Positions 16,120 to 23,264 of a stretch of 38,126 nt of DNA are shown in pieces. A model generated the notes under the pieces. It did not search any database and was not told the origin of the DNA. It saw only the letters and a list, made by a program, of their open reading frames with translations. A program made the position numbers and the translations under genes. The stretch comes from a virus: the IMG/VR virus record IMGVR_UViG_3300009285_003751, positions 1 through 38,126 of that record; one strand, written 5' to 3'. Positions within the stretch are counted from its first letter, which is position 1; every line of letters starts with the position of its first letter.

Positions 16120-16463
16120 CAATGACAAGGGAAGATGTCCATAAGCATGTAGTCGCGGTACTACTAGAGTACCTGAACAGTGAAATCGACCTTAGATACA
16201 TCACCGCCAGCCTACCCGTGATAATGCACGACTGGAGTGCAGATGAAATCACCAAGGCGCTTATCTACGCAGGACACGATAGCGAGGCCGTGTGGGACAT
16301 GATCGATGACAAGGGTATTGATACTCCTACTGGAGAGATACCAGACAAGTACGTCTACCAAGTCCACGACTGGGTATCTCACAATGAAGGCGTGGTCAGC
16401 GGGCTCATACACAACATCATTGACACGCTACTCAACACTGCATTCGACCAAGGTGGTTTATAA
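16116..16463 (+). CDS. unknown small acidic helical protein
   Basis: 115 residues from ATG 16116, which overlaps the previous stop as ATGA and follows AAGGAG. The frame is open further upstream, but that part lies inside the previous gene and lacks a ribosome site. The protein is acidic and helical, with VHKHVVAVLLEYLNSEIDLRYI and a C-terminal VSGLIHNIIDTLLNTAFD. Coupling to its neighbours suggests they work together. Function is unknown. Confidence 0.55.
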   Translation: MTMTREDVHKHVVAVLLEYLNSEIDLRYITASLPVIMHDWSADEITKALIYAGHDSEAVWDMIDDKGIDTPTGEIPDKYVYQVHDWVSHNEGVVSGLIHNIIDTLLNTAFDQGGL

Positions 16464-16801
16464 TGGACCAGAACCAACCTAACGTATCTGCAACAAAACT
16501 CCGCGTGGTTGAGATCAGCGGCAGACCCTTTGGCTTTGAAGTCAGCGAGTTCAGGGGCAAGTTGTATCTCACCGGACGCGAGATGTACAATCCAGACCCT
16601 GACAGTCATGGATACGCCACCTTGGAAGAAGCTGCCAAGCACTTACGCTTCGGTGGCAATGGCGTAAGCATCAGGGTGGATGGCGAACTGGGTACCGATG
16701 CGGTGCTTGAATACGTCCGCAACATGTTACAAGCCGTTGCAGATGCCACCGAAAGCGACTACGCATCAATCTTGGAGGAATTAGCCAATGGACCCGGATG
16801 A
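16463..16801 (+). CDS. unknown small protein
   Basis: 112 residues. The ATG overlaps the previous stop by one base (TAATG), and AAGGTGG lies upstream. The first half is beta-like (LRVVEISGRPFGFEVSEFRGKLYLTGREMY), the second helical. It reads like a small soluble globular protein, possibly an inhibitor or accessory factor by analogy with other phage small-gene clusters. No motif is recognised. Confidence 0.52.
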   Translation: MDQNQPNVSATKLRVVEISGRPFGFEVSEFRGKLYLTGREMYNPDPDSHGYATLEEAAKHLRFGGNGVSIRVDGELGTDAVLEYVRNMLQAVADATESDYASILEELANGPG

Positions 16802-17210
16802 TGACCCTGAATTCGACGTTTATCCTGAGTTCGATCCGCCCCGCATGGTGTTCGATACACATCTCAATGGCAATTTCAAGCGCCTGGAGCAGGCCTTTGA
16901 CAATGCAGAGTGGATGATTGCCCTGAGTGTCTTACGGGCACTGGTAGAGTATGTACACACCCAGCTCGATAGCTCTGGATTCGTAGTTGATACAATGGCT
17001 GGTGGGTACAATATCCACACCGTTGACTATCGCTTTGCAATACCGTTCAGGTGGGCTACTGATGTCCTTGAGTATGCCCAAGAGCTGGTCGAGATGGGCT
17101 ATATGCCTGAAGATGCAAGTATATTCGATAAACTCATGGCCCGTGTGCATTCTGAGGCAACTGCATACAACGAGTGGTTGGATGAACAGGCCGACAGATT
17201 CACCAGCTAG
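16788..17210 (+). CDS. unknown acidic small protein
   Basis: 140 residues, overlapping the previous gene by 14 bases, with GGAGG at 16774-16778. The first 20 residues are very acidic (MDPDDDPEFDVYPEFDPP). The remainder is amphipathic helix, including WMIALSVLRALVEYVHTQL and VLEYAQELVEMGYMPEDA. The strongly negative N-terminus could mimic nucleic acid, but that is only a suggestion. No family is recognised. Confidence 0.52.
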   Translation: MDPDDDPEFDVYPEFDPPRMVFDTHLNGNFKRLEQAFDNAEWMIALSVLRALVEYVHTQLDSSGFVVDTMAGGYNIHTVDYRFAIPFRWATDVLEYAQELVEMGYMPEDASIFDKLMARVHSEATAYNEWLDEQADRFTS

Positions 17211-17254
17211 GCCATCCTGCTGGACCCATACGTACGTCAGAATAGGAGCTGACA

Positions 17255-17758
17255 ATGAACCCCGAAGATGAAATGACTATTTACGACCGTGCACAGAAGG
17301 CGCGTGATGAAGAGATGTTACGCGTCGTCCGCAAACTGGTGGGTATCAATACTATCTACGACCAGTGGCTAAGGGTATTCAACTCAGGTGTGTTTCCTGA
17401 AGTGTCTGAAGCTGACCGTATCTCATTCGCCGGTGACATGTGGCCGTTAATCATCCGACTGTCGCTCAACAAGAAACTAATTTCGGATATCGTGGAGCGC
17501 TTCACCGATCTTGGTTGGACAGCCCAACCGTGGCAAATCTTTCCTGATACCGTAACAGTGAGAATGTCTGCACCCAAGAGTGTGGGTAGCTGGTACACCG
17601 ATGTGCATCTCATTGCATGCGGTAACCCTGATGGCTGTGAGATTATCCCCATCGACAAGAAAGAGCGCATCATGGAAGACGTCACCTATGAGCTCGTATG
17701 TGGTGATGGTGCATCCGAGAACGCCTTCGAAGTCGCCAGAGATAAAGGGTGGGTGTGA
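17255..17758 (+). CDS. unknown small protein
   Basis: 167 residues, starting 44 bases after the previous gene behind AGGAGC, the same type of ribosome site as the gene at 15480. The N-terminal half is helical (DRAQKARDEEMLRVVRKLVG), the C-terminal half beta-like with two cysteines. It ends the small-gene cluster before a new promoter. No domain is recognised. Confidence 0.52.
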   Translation: MNPEDEMTIYDRAQKARDEEMLRVVRKLVGINTIYDQWLRVFNSGVFPEVSEADRISFAGDMWPLIIRLSLNKKLISDIVERFTDLGWTAQPWQIFPDTVTVRMSAPKSVGSWYTDVHLIACGNPDGCEIIPIDKKERIMEDVTYELVCGDGASENAFEVARDKGWV

Positions 17759-17804
17759 ACTTATGTACAACGTACAAAAAACACTAATTTGTTTTTCACT
17801 TTCC

Positions 17805-17836
17805 TTTCATCTTTATGGATGATAATATTATATAAT
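17805..17836 (+). promoter_or_regulatory. promoter region of HTH paralogue 2
   Basis: TTTCATCT (17805-17812), GGATG (17817-17821), and TATAAT (17831-17836). The TTTCATCT...GGATG block matches 14399-14414 upstream of paralogue 1, so both genes probably answer to the same regulator, perhaps to each other. Confidence 0.52.
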
Positions 17837-17879
17837 CGTATGCAAGTCAAATCTACCACCGTTCTAAAAGGAGAACACC

Positions 17880-18242
17880 ATGGCTACAGAAGTTTCAGCA
17901 CCACCCAAGTCTGACGGGAGGGTCAACTTTAACACCGCGGTTCAGTTGTCAGGTCTGACACCGCAATACCTTCGTCGCTTGACCGTTGACGGCAAGATCC
18001 CAGACGTGATCAAGAACGAAAAGGGCGCCTGGAGGTACGATGCCAACTCCGTCAAAGAGTGGGCAGCTAACCGCACCCCTCGCGCGCGCGGACTACAGGA
18101 TGGCCGGCAGGCCTACAAAGTCCGTCTGAACGCTGAAGAGTTCGATCTCGTTAGCAAGGCGCTCAAGCCCAGCGGCATCACTCTCCAGCCTGCCTACAAG
18201 CGGCCGGCTAAGCCCGCAGAGAAAGAAGTCGCCGCAGCGTAG
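17880..18242 (+). CDS. small HTH DNA-binding protein, paralogue 2
   Basis: 120 residues from ATG 17880 behind AAAAGGAGA. Residues about 15-62 (VNFNTAVQLSGLTPQYLRRLTVDGKIPDVIK...WRYDANSVKEWAANR) have the MerR/excisionase winged-helix pattern. Then comes DGRQAYKVRLNAEEFDLVSKAL, comparable to DGRNKFIYYATPDELARANKAL in the protein at 14486, and a basic Ala/Pro/Lys tail. It precedes the DNA metabolism operon. It could control that operon or coat phage DNA; which one is not decided by the sequence. Confidence 0.65.
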   Translation: MATEVSAPPKSDGRVNFNTAVQLSGLTPQYLRRLTVDGKIPDVIKNEKGAWRYDANSVKEWAANRTPRARGLQDGRQAYKVRLNAEEFDLVSKALKPSGITLQPAYKRPAKPAEKEVAAA

Positions 18243-18252
18243 TTGATTGGTC

Positions 18253-18291
18253 AGGCGAATCGGACCGGTCCCCACCCGTACTGGTTCGCCT
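18253..18291. promoter_or_regulatory. inverted repeat AGGCGAATC / GGTTCGCCT
   Basis: Nine-base arms with one G-T pair, enclosing the palindrome GGACCGGTCC (18262-18271). It lies just after the HTH paralogue stop and could be a terminator without a T run, or an operator. Confidence 0.4.
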
Positions 18292-18299
18292 CTCCATCT

Positions 18300-18341
18300 G
18301 GACTCATAACAGGTCTTATTCCTTTCTCCTGTTGTGGGTCC
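18300..18341 (+). promoter_or_regulatory. 14-bp leader hairpin upstream of the resolvase gene
   Basis: Arms at 18300-18313 (GGACTCATAACAGG) and 18328-18341 (CCTGTTGTGGGTCC) pair over 14 positions with two G-U pairs. The 14-base loop is almost all pyrimidine. GTGGAGAG, the ribosome binding site for 18355, follows directly. It may be a translational control element. Confidence 0.5.
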
Positions 18342-18354
18342 AAGTGGAGAGTAT

Positions 18355-18957
18355 ATGGCCAATCTAAACGAGCACGAACACGAACACGAACCCCAACCTA
18401 ATAAACCCCTTGTGATAGGGATAGACCCTGGAAAAACTACCGGGGTCTGTGTGCTTCAGGTGAATGGATTCTATAAGCCTGCGCCCAGGGGTGGAGTTGA
18501 ACGGTTCTCCAAGCGTGGTGGTAGATGGGATGTGACTGTTGCGTCCTTCACCGAGCTGGAGTTCGATGACCGTTTCCACCTGAAGGATATAATCGAGAAG
18601 CTTTCCACGTTACCATTCACAGATAGGGCGGTAGTCATGGAGAGTTTCAATCTATATCCAGGTGCGGCCCAGGCCCAAGGACGTATCATGTCCGACTTTC
18701 CATCTATACAGGTCATTGGTATGGTACAATACGTATGCAATGAACTCGGATATGCGCCACCTATAATGCAACCACCGTCTGCAAGGAAGACAGTGCAAGT
18801 GTTACAGAGTGACCGCCGACTCATCAGTGGATGGAAACACGCAGTAGATGCTTACAAGCATGCACGGTATTACATCGTGACGCGTGGACATGAACGTGGA
18901 TGGGCACTGGAGCCAACTGGGAATGAAAACACCACTACCACTCCAACAGAACCATAG
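18355..18957 (+). CDS. RuvC-like Holliday junction resolvase
   Basis: 200 residues from ATG 18355 (GGAGAG upstream). After a His/Glu-rich start (EHEHEHEP, residues 6-13) comes IGIDPGKTTGV (21-31), the first strand of the RNase H fold with catalytic D24. E96 in VVMESFNLYPG and D165 in HAVDAYKHARYY fill the other acidic positions. Such enzymes cut four-way DNA junctions formed in recombination and remove branches before packaging. Position at the head of the recombination and replication genes agrees. The acidic residues are assigned by eye. Confidence 0.75.
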   Translation: MANLNEHEHEHEPQPNKPLVIGIDPGKTTGVCVLQVNGFYKPAPRGGVERFSKRGGRWDVTVASFTELEFDDRFHLKDIIEKLSTLPFTDRAVVMESFNLYPGAAQAQGRIMSDFPSIQVIGMVQYVCNELGYAPPIMQPPSARKTVQVLQSDRRLISGWKHAVDAYKHARYYIVTRGHERGWALEPTGNENTTTTPTEP

Positions 18958-18963
18958 CCCGTA

Positions 18964-18993
18964 CTTGTATTTTAGAAAGTCTTACCTTATAAT
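18964..18993 (+). promoter_or_regulatory. internal promoter for the LAGLIDADG gene
   Basis: CTTGTATTTTAGAAA (18964-18978), nine bases, TATAAT (18988-18993). The 15-base element is identical to that of the TerS promoter, with identical spacing. It lies seven bases after the resolvase stop, and its expected start point is around 18999-19001. Confidence 0.72.
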
Positions 18994-19023
18994 CTTAGTA
19001 ATTCTAAGATTTGGAGGTAAGAC
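18979..19023 (+). promoter_or_regulatory. hairpin sequestering the LAGLIDADG ribosome binding site
   Basis: Outer arms GTCTTACC (18979-18986) and GGTAAGAC (19016-19023) are perfectly complementary, as are inner arms AATCTTAG (18991-18998) and CTAAGATT (19004-19011), with a 5-base loop. GGAGG (19013-19017) lies within the 3' side and the ATG follows at 19024. The 5' arms lie in the promoter, upstream of the expected start point. Confidence 0.75.
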
Positions 19024-19575
19024 ATGATTACTGAAACGGAGTACGCCTATCTTGCTGGTATCATCGATGGTGAAGGTCATATCCAACCGTGGGTACAGTA
19101 TGCTGCATATGGTAACAGTATTAACGTCAAGGTTAACATATCCAATAAGCACCTGGGTGTCCTAGAATGGATTGCTGAACGTTGGGGTGGATTCGTTACC
19201 ATCCACAGGGATAGCAAGGGTCATGAATGCTTTCAGTTGACCATTGCGAGTAAACAACTAACAGAGATGTTTCGTGGTATACTTCCGTACTCTATTATAA
19301 AGAAGACAGAAGTTGCCGCATCTCTGCGTATCCGTGAGCTCATTGAAAGCAACCCATCAAGGAACAAGGTGGACCTAAAATCAAAGCTCGAAAGGGCTGA
19401 GTTGGGCATCGCAATAATCGACGGAACCCGGTCAAGGTCTTCTGTTGAGCGCCCCTCAAAGTTCTATGATAGTATGGTTGAAATACGTGACGAGATCAGG
19501 CAAATCCTACAAGATGAGAAAGGTGGTGGTATGGCCGATGAAGAAACCTCTTCCTTTACAGCAAGTGGCGATTGA
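19024..19575 (+). CDS. LAGLIDADG homing endonuclease 1
   Basis: 183 residues with one LAGLIDADG motif, YLAGIIDGEGHI (residues 9-20), so it should work as a homodimer. The following part (WIAERWGGFVTIHRDSKGHECFQLTIASKQLTEMF) has the usual beta-saddle pattern. It lies free-standing between the resolvase and helicase genes, and its last 38 bases overlap the helicase start. It has its own promoter and an RBS-hiding hairpin. Homing enzymes cut DNA of relatives lacking the element and so spread themselves. An internal ATG at 19531 also has a ribosome site. Confidence 0.85.
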   Translation: MITETEYAYLAGIIDGEGHIQPWVQYAAYGNSINVKVNISNKHLGVLEWIAERWGGFVTIHRDSKGHECFQLTIASKQLTEMFRGILPYSIIKKTEVAASLRIRELIESNPSRNKVDLKSKLERAELGIAIIDGTRSRSSVERPSKFYDSMVEIRDEIRQILQDEKGGGMADEETSSFTASGD

Positions 19576-20894
19576 CCTCGCTGCCCAACGTAATGTGCTC
19601 ATTGCGGATGAGTGCGGCTCGGGGTAAGACCCTTATGGCAATCGAAGCTGCCAAGTGTACCGGCACACCAGCCTTGGTAATCTGTAACAATACTGCCAAG
19701 GAGCAGTGGGACTTCTTCATCCGCGAGCAATCGGCAGGGGCACAGGTGGTAGTCTTGGGCTCTGCTGGTCGTGGAGAGTGGGAAGGCTTGATTGGTAGGG
19801 GTGGTGGCGGTGTGTGGGTTGTGGTACACTACGAAGCAATACAGTATATCTGGTGGAAGCTGTTGAACTATCCGTGGAAGACTGTTATTGTAGATGAAGC
19901 CCATAGAATCAAGAACCGTAGAGCCAAGCAGACACTATACATAAAGCGGATTGGCAATATGGATACAAGGAAGATTGCCCTTACTGGTACGCCCATGGAG
20001 AATCATCCTGGTGACCTATGGTCAATCATCAACTGGTTGTACCCCAAGGCATTCAGTAGTTACTGGACATTCGCAGAACAGTATGTGGAGTTCAAACAGA
20101 ACTGGCAAGGGTTTAGATACCCTGCTGGTGGTAAGAACCTTGAACAACTGTCTACGATTGTTGCACCATTCTACCTACGTAGGATGATGAAAGACATTAG
20201 AGCTGACCTGCCCGACCTACTTCCGCCCACCACTGTGTGGGTCGACCCCGAGCCGGCGCAAGAAGACCTCCTATCAGAAATGCTCAACGCTCGTGATATC
20301 GAAACGGAGGTAGGCGGGCAGGTTTTCGTAATACCAAATGCACTCACCAAGTTAGTCAGGGCACAGCAGATTTCTTCTCATCCACCGATACTCGGTCTGA
20401 GTGCCCCCTGTGCTAAGCTGGACTGGTTGAGTGATTACATCGAAGACAACCCTGATGAGACAATGCTCATCTTTACCAAGTTTCGTGAGACATGTCAACA
20501 CATAGCTAAGAAGTTCAACGCGAGTTACATTATTGGTGGTGAAGATATGACCATGACTGCCTTGGATTGGTTCGAAGGTCGTAAGCGCCTGTTGGTATGT
20601 ACCATCGCCGCTGGCGGTGCGAGCCTGAATCTCCAACGTGCCAACACTGTTATCTTCTACGACCTTGAATGGTCAACCATCCTATACGACCAAGCGTTGC
20701 ACAGGGTTTATCGTATCGACATTCGTGACCATAAGAATGTCATACGGCTCGTTACCAATCACAGTGCTGATGAACTAGTCCTTAAGGCATTGGAACATAA
20801 ATGGGACAACATTAGATTGGTCAACGAGTTCATCCGTCTATTCGCGGATGTAGGGGTGGGTGCGGATAGCGGAGTTGATGGGAAAGGAGGCTAG
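19538..20894 (+). CDS. SNF2-type DNA helicase, frame broken in Walker A
   Basis: Reading from ATG 19538 gives KKPLPLQQVAIDLAAQ (a Q-motif-like start) and NVLIADECGSG, then TAA at 19625. The next frame continues KTLMAIEAA and stays open to 20894. Joined, Walker A is GSGKT and the protein is about 451 residues. Other motifs are intact: TVIVDEAHRIKN, KIALTGTPMENHPGDLWS, LLVCTIAAGGASLNL and DQALHRVYRID. SNF2-type phage helicases remodel or unwind DNA in replication and recombination. One surplus G in the run at 19621-19624 explains the break. It may be an assembly error, a real mutation, or programmed frameshifting. Confidence 0.8.
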
Positions 20895-20895
20895 C

Positions 20896-22002
20896 ATGAG
20901 CCATAAATATAGTATACATGCATCAGATGTAAAGAGTTTCAGGCAATGCCGACGCGCCTGGAACTGGTCCAGTCGGTTACGGGGAGGATTGGAGCGGGAT
21001 TCAATCTACGCACCATTCTTCACAGGCAAGGCTATACACTACTTGCTACAACGCTTATACGAAGTCGGAGAGGACCCCGCAGTATCGATGAATCGGTTCC
21101 TCGAAGCTGAGTTGAAGCGGATGTCAGAAGCAGGTAGGCTATGGCCACAGGAAGAAGTCGTAATCCAGGAGCAAGTAGAGCTGGTCATTGGTATGATTGG
21201 TCACTACATGATGTGGCGTGGGGTTGGTGCAGGTGTATGGGGCGACAGTAACTTAGAGTTCGTTGCCCTTGAGACCGAGTTCACACTACCAATCCACACA
21301 CCAGGTGGCGGCAAGTCAACCAAGCTCGAGCTAGGTGGCCGGTTCGACGGATTGGTCCGTAGGAAGGATAACGGTACGTTTTGGATACTTGAAACCAAGA
21401 CGGCACGTTCCATCCAAGAGCTCTTGGACCGACTGAGCATTGATACCCAGGCTGCTACGTATGCCCTGGCCGCTCAGAGTATCTTTGGTAAGCAAGTAAG
21501 TGGTGTGATGTACAATGTACTACGCAAGAAGTTACCCAGTCGACCAGTTGTCTTGCAGGGTGGTGACCTGAGCCTGAATAAGGCAATAGATACCACACCT
21601 GCATTCTTCGTCAATGCACTATGGGAACACTATGGTGGTGCAGATTACAATCCTGAAGTCGATATTGATGTCGATTGGGCCGAGATACTTAACCGGTACA
21701 GTGTGCTGTTGGAACACCTGAAGTTGAATGGCAAACCATTCTTCTCCAGGTTCCCAGTGTACAAGACACCCACAGAGCTTGCCAATACTGAGCGGGACTT
21801 ATACTGGACAGGTATGGAGATGACCCGCCATCGGACGCCTATCTACCCAAATGATGGTTGGCATTGCCGTTACTGCCAGTTCAAGGGACCGTGCATGATC
21901 GAGAGCTCTGGTGGCGACACACAGCAAGTCCTGGAAGCAGAGTATCGTCATCGTAGTGAAGATGACTACCTGATTGCCACCCTTGAGGAGAACGGATCAT
22001 GA
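20896..22002 (+). CDS. Cas4/RecB-like PD-(D/E)XK nuclease with Fe-S cysteines
   Basis: 368 residues from ATG 20896, behind AAGGAGG at 20884-20890; the upstream frame extension lacks such a site. Nuclease residues are H48 (GKAIHYLL), D151 (GGRFDGL), E166 and K168 (LETKTA), and the QxxxY motif at 185-189. C18 with C324, C327 and C333 match the four cysteines that hold an iron-sulphur cluster in Cas4 and AddB nucleases. It is likely the exonuclease of the phage recombination module, feeding single strands to the ATPase encoded next. Its stop overlaps the next ATG (ATGA). Confidence 0.82.
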   Translation: MSHKYSIHASDVKSFRQCRRAWNWSSRLRGGLERDSIYAPFFTGKAIHYLLQRLYEVGEDPAVSMNRFLEAELKRMSEAGRLWPQEEVVIQEQVELVIGMIGHYMMWRGVGAGVWGDSNLEFVALETEFTLPIHTPGGGKSTKLELGGRFDGLVRRKDNGTFWILETKTARSIQELLDRLSIDTQAATYALAAQSIFGKQVSGVMYNVLRKKLPSRPVVLQGGDLSLNKAIDTTPAFFVNALWEHYGGADYNPEVDIDVDWAEILNRYSVLLEHLKLNGKPFFSRFPVYKTPTELANTERDLYWTGMEMTRHRTPIYPNDGWHCRYCQFKGPCMIESSGGDTQQVLEAEYRHRSEDDYLIATLEENGS

Positions 22003-22775
22003 GAATCTTGGATATCAACTCCGTACCACATATGCGGATACTTCTGTATGGGCTACCTGGTAGTGGTAAGACCCGCACAGCCGTCTCCGCGACCCTTGAC
22101 CCACGGCTAGCGCCCTGCTTAGTGCTGAACGCAGCAGGCAATCCGCTCTCGGTCAGGGACTATCGACCCCAGCCAACAGTACTTCAGCTGGAACAACTCT
22201 CCGATTTGAATGACCCCTATGACTGGCTCGCTCGTGGCCAGCCCATGGACGACCCCATAGCACAGGCTCTTGGACTGAAGGAACCGTTCAAGACAGTAGT
22301 GTTAGATGGCATCACAGAGATTCAACGGATGAGCTTCAATGAGCAGCGCGGCATTGTAGGACCTGGTAGTTTCCCTACACGTGTCGGTCGCGACCACTTC
22401 TACAATACCCTGGGTCAGATGACGGTAATGGCGAATCTCTTCTACAGTCTGCCACTACATGTTATCATGACGGCATTGGAAGCAACTGAGCGCGATGCCA
22501 AGACCGATTGGATATACCATAGCCCACTCCTGTGGGGTCAATCGGACGTAGAAGTAGGTGGGTACGCCTATGTAGTTGCCCGTATGATGAACTTTGCGGC
22601 AGTGGATGCGAAGGTCGCCAAAGCATTGGAGAAGGAAGATGATGTCTACTACCTGGCTATCTTCAACCCCACTGGCAGGTTCTATGCGAAAGACCAGTAC
22701 TTCGCGCTCGGTGAGTACATGGTCAATCCGACAATGGCCCAAGTGTACGACAGGATACTGGAAGTCAAACACTAA
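21999..22775 (+). CDS. Sak4-like RecA-fold ATPase
   Basis: 258 residues with Walker A GLPGSGKT (18-25) and Walker B TVVLDGITE (99-107), the layout of the AAA_24/Sak4 group of short RecA-like single-strand annealing or recombination ATPases. It is translationally coupled to the nuclease by ATGA and followed by a DUF669-like gene, a combination often seen in phage recombination modules. It likely works on single-stranded DNA during recombination-dependent replication. Confidence 0.78.
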   Translation: MRILDINSVPHMRILLYGLPGSGKTRTAVSATLDPRLAPCLVLNAAGNPLSVRDYRPQPTVLQLEQLSDLNDPYDWLARGQPMDDPIAQALGLKEPFKTVVLDGITEIQRMSFNEQRGIVGPGSFPTRVGRDHFYNTLGQMTVMANLFYSLPLHVIMTALEATERDAKTDWIYHSPLLWGQSDVEVGGYAYVVARMMNFAAVDAKVAKALEKEDDVYYLAIFNPTGRFYAKDQYFALGEYMVNPTMAQVYDRILEVKH

Positions 22776-22814
22776 CCTGACCAAACCTAACCTAACCACC
22801 TAACCAAACCTAAC
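22771..22814 (+). repeat. CTAAC-repeat leader of the ssDNA-binding candidate
   Basis: Five CTAAC copies occur in a 44-base C/A-rich stretch containing only one G, overlapping the previous stop. The RNA would be nearly unstructured. The ribosome site AAAGGG and ATG 22830 follow. Confidence 0.7.
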
Positions 22815-22829
22815 TGAAAGGGAAATGAA

Positions 22830-23255
22830 ATGCCGATCAAGATGAACTTAGCTGATGTCAAAGCCCCCGAGCCCGTCAAGCAGGGCTGGTACCTTGCCAC
22901 TGTGGAGAAGGTCACCGAAGGGACAAGCCAGGCAGGGAACGAGAAAGTTGATATCTCCTGGCGGATCGATGAAGTGAAGTCCAACGGTGAAGCCGCAGGG
23001 CGTGTGGTATTTGACACCCTGACCTTTACCCCCGAGAGCCTTCCATTCGCCAAAGCCAAGCTCGTGGCAATGGGAATTGACGAAGACTTCGAAGGTGAGT
23101 TTGACTCTGATGAGTTGCTCGGTGCCAACTGCAGTATCTTCGTAACGATTCAGAAGAGCACTGCTAACAATCCGGACACCGGCGAGCCGTACCCCGATCG
23201 CAACCGCGTCAGCAAGGTCAAACCCGCGACAGGTGCAGGTAAACTCTTCGGATAA
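22830..23255 (+). CDS. DUF669-like probable ssDNA-binding protein
   Basis: 141 residues, beta-rich and acidic: GWYLATVEKVTEGTSQAGNEKVDISWRI at the start, a central VVFDTLTF, and an end with VFVTI-like strand, DRNRVSKVKPATG and GKLFG. This is the pattern of the DUF669 family found beside Sak4 ATPases, which is thought to bind single-stranded DNA. It sits between that ATPase and the primase-helicase. The GTG of the next gene lies ten bases after its stop and in the same frame, so readthrough of TAA would fuse the two. DUF669 membership is judged by eye. Confidence 0.68.
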   Translation: MPIKMNLADVKAPEPVKQGWYLATVEKVTEGTSQAGNEKVDISWRIDEVKSNGEAAGRVVFDTLTFTPESLPFAKAKLVAMGIDEDFEGEFDSDELLGANCSIFVTIQKSTANNPDTGEPYPDRNRVSKVKPATGAGKLFG

Positions 23256-23264
23256 AGGAACAAT

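Noticed and set aside
20896-22002. Cas4-like gene as sign of a phage CRISPR system
   Set aside because: No cas1, cas2 or array is present; its neighbours are Sak4-like and DUF669-like recombination genes.
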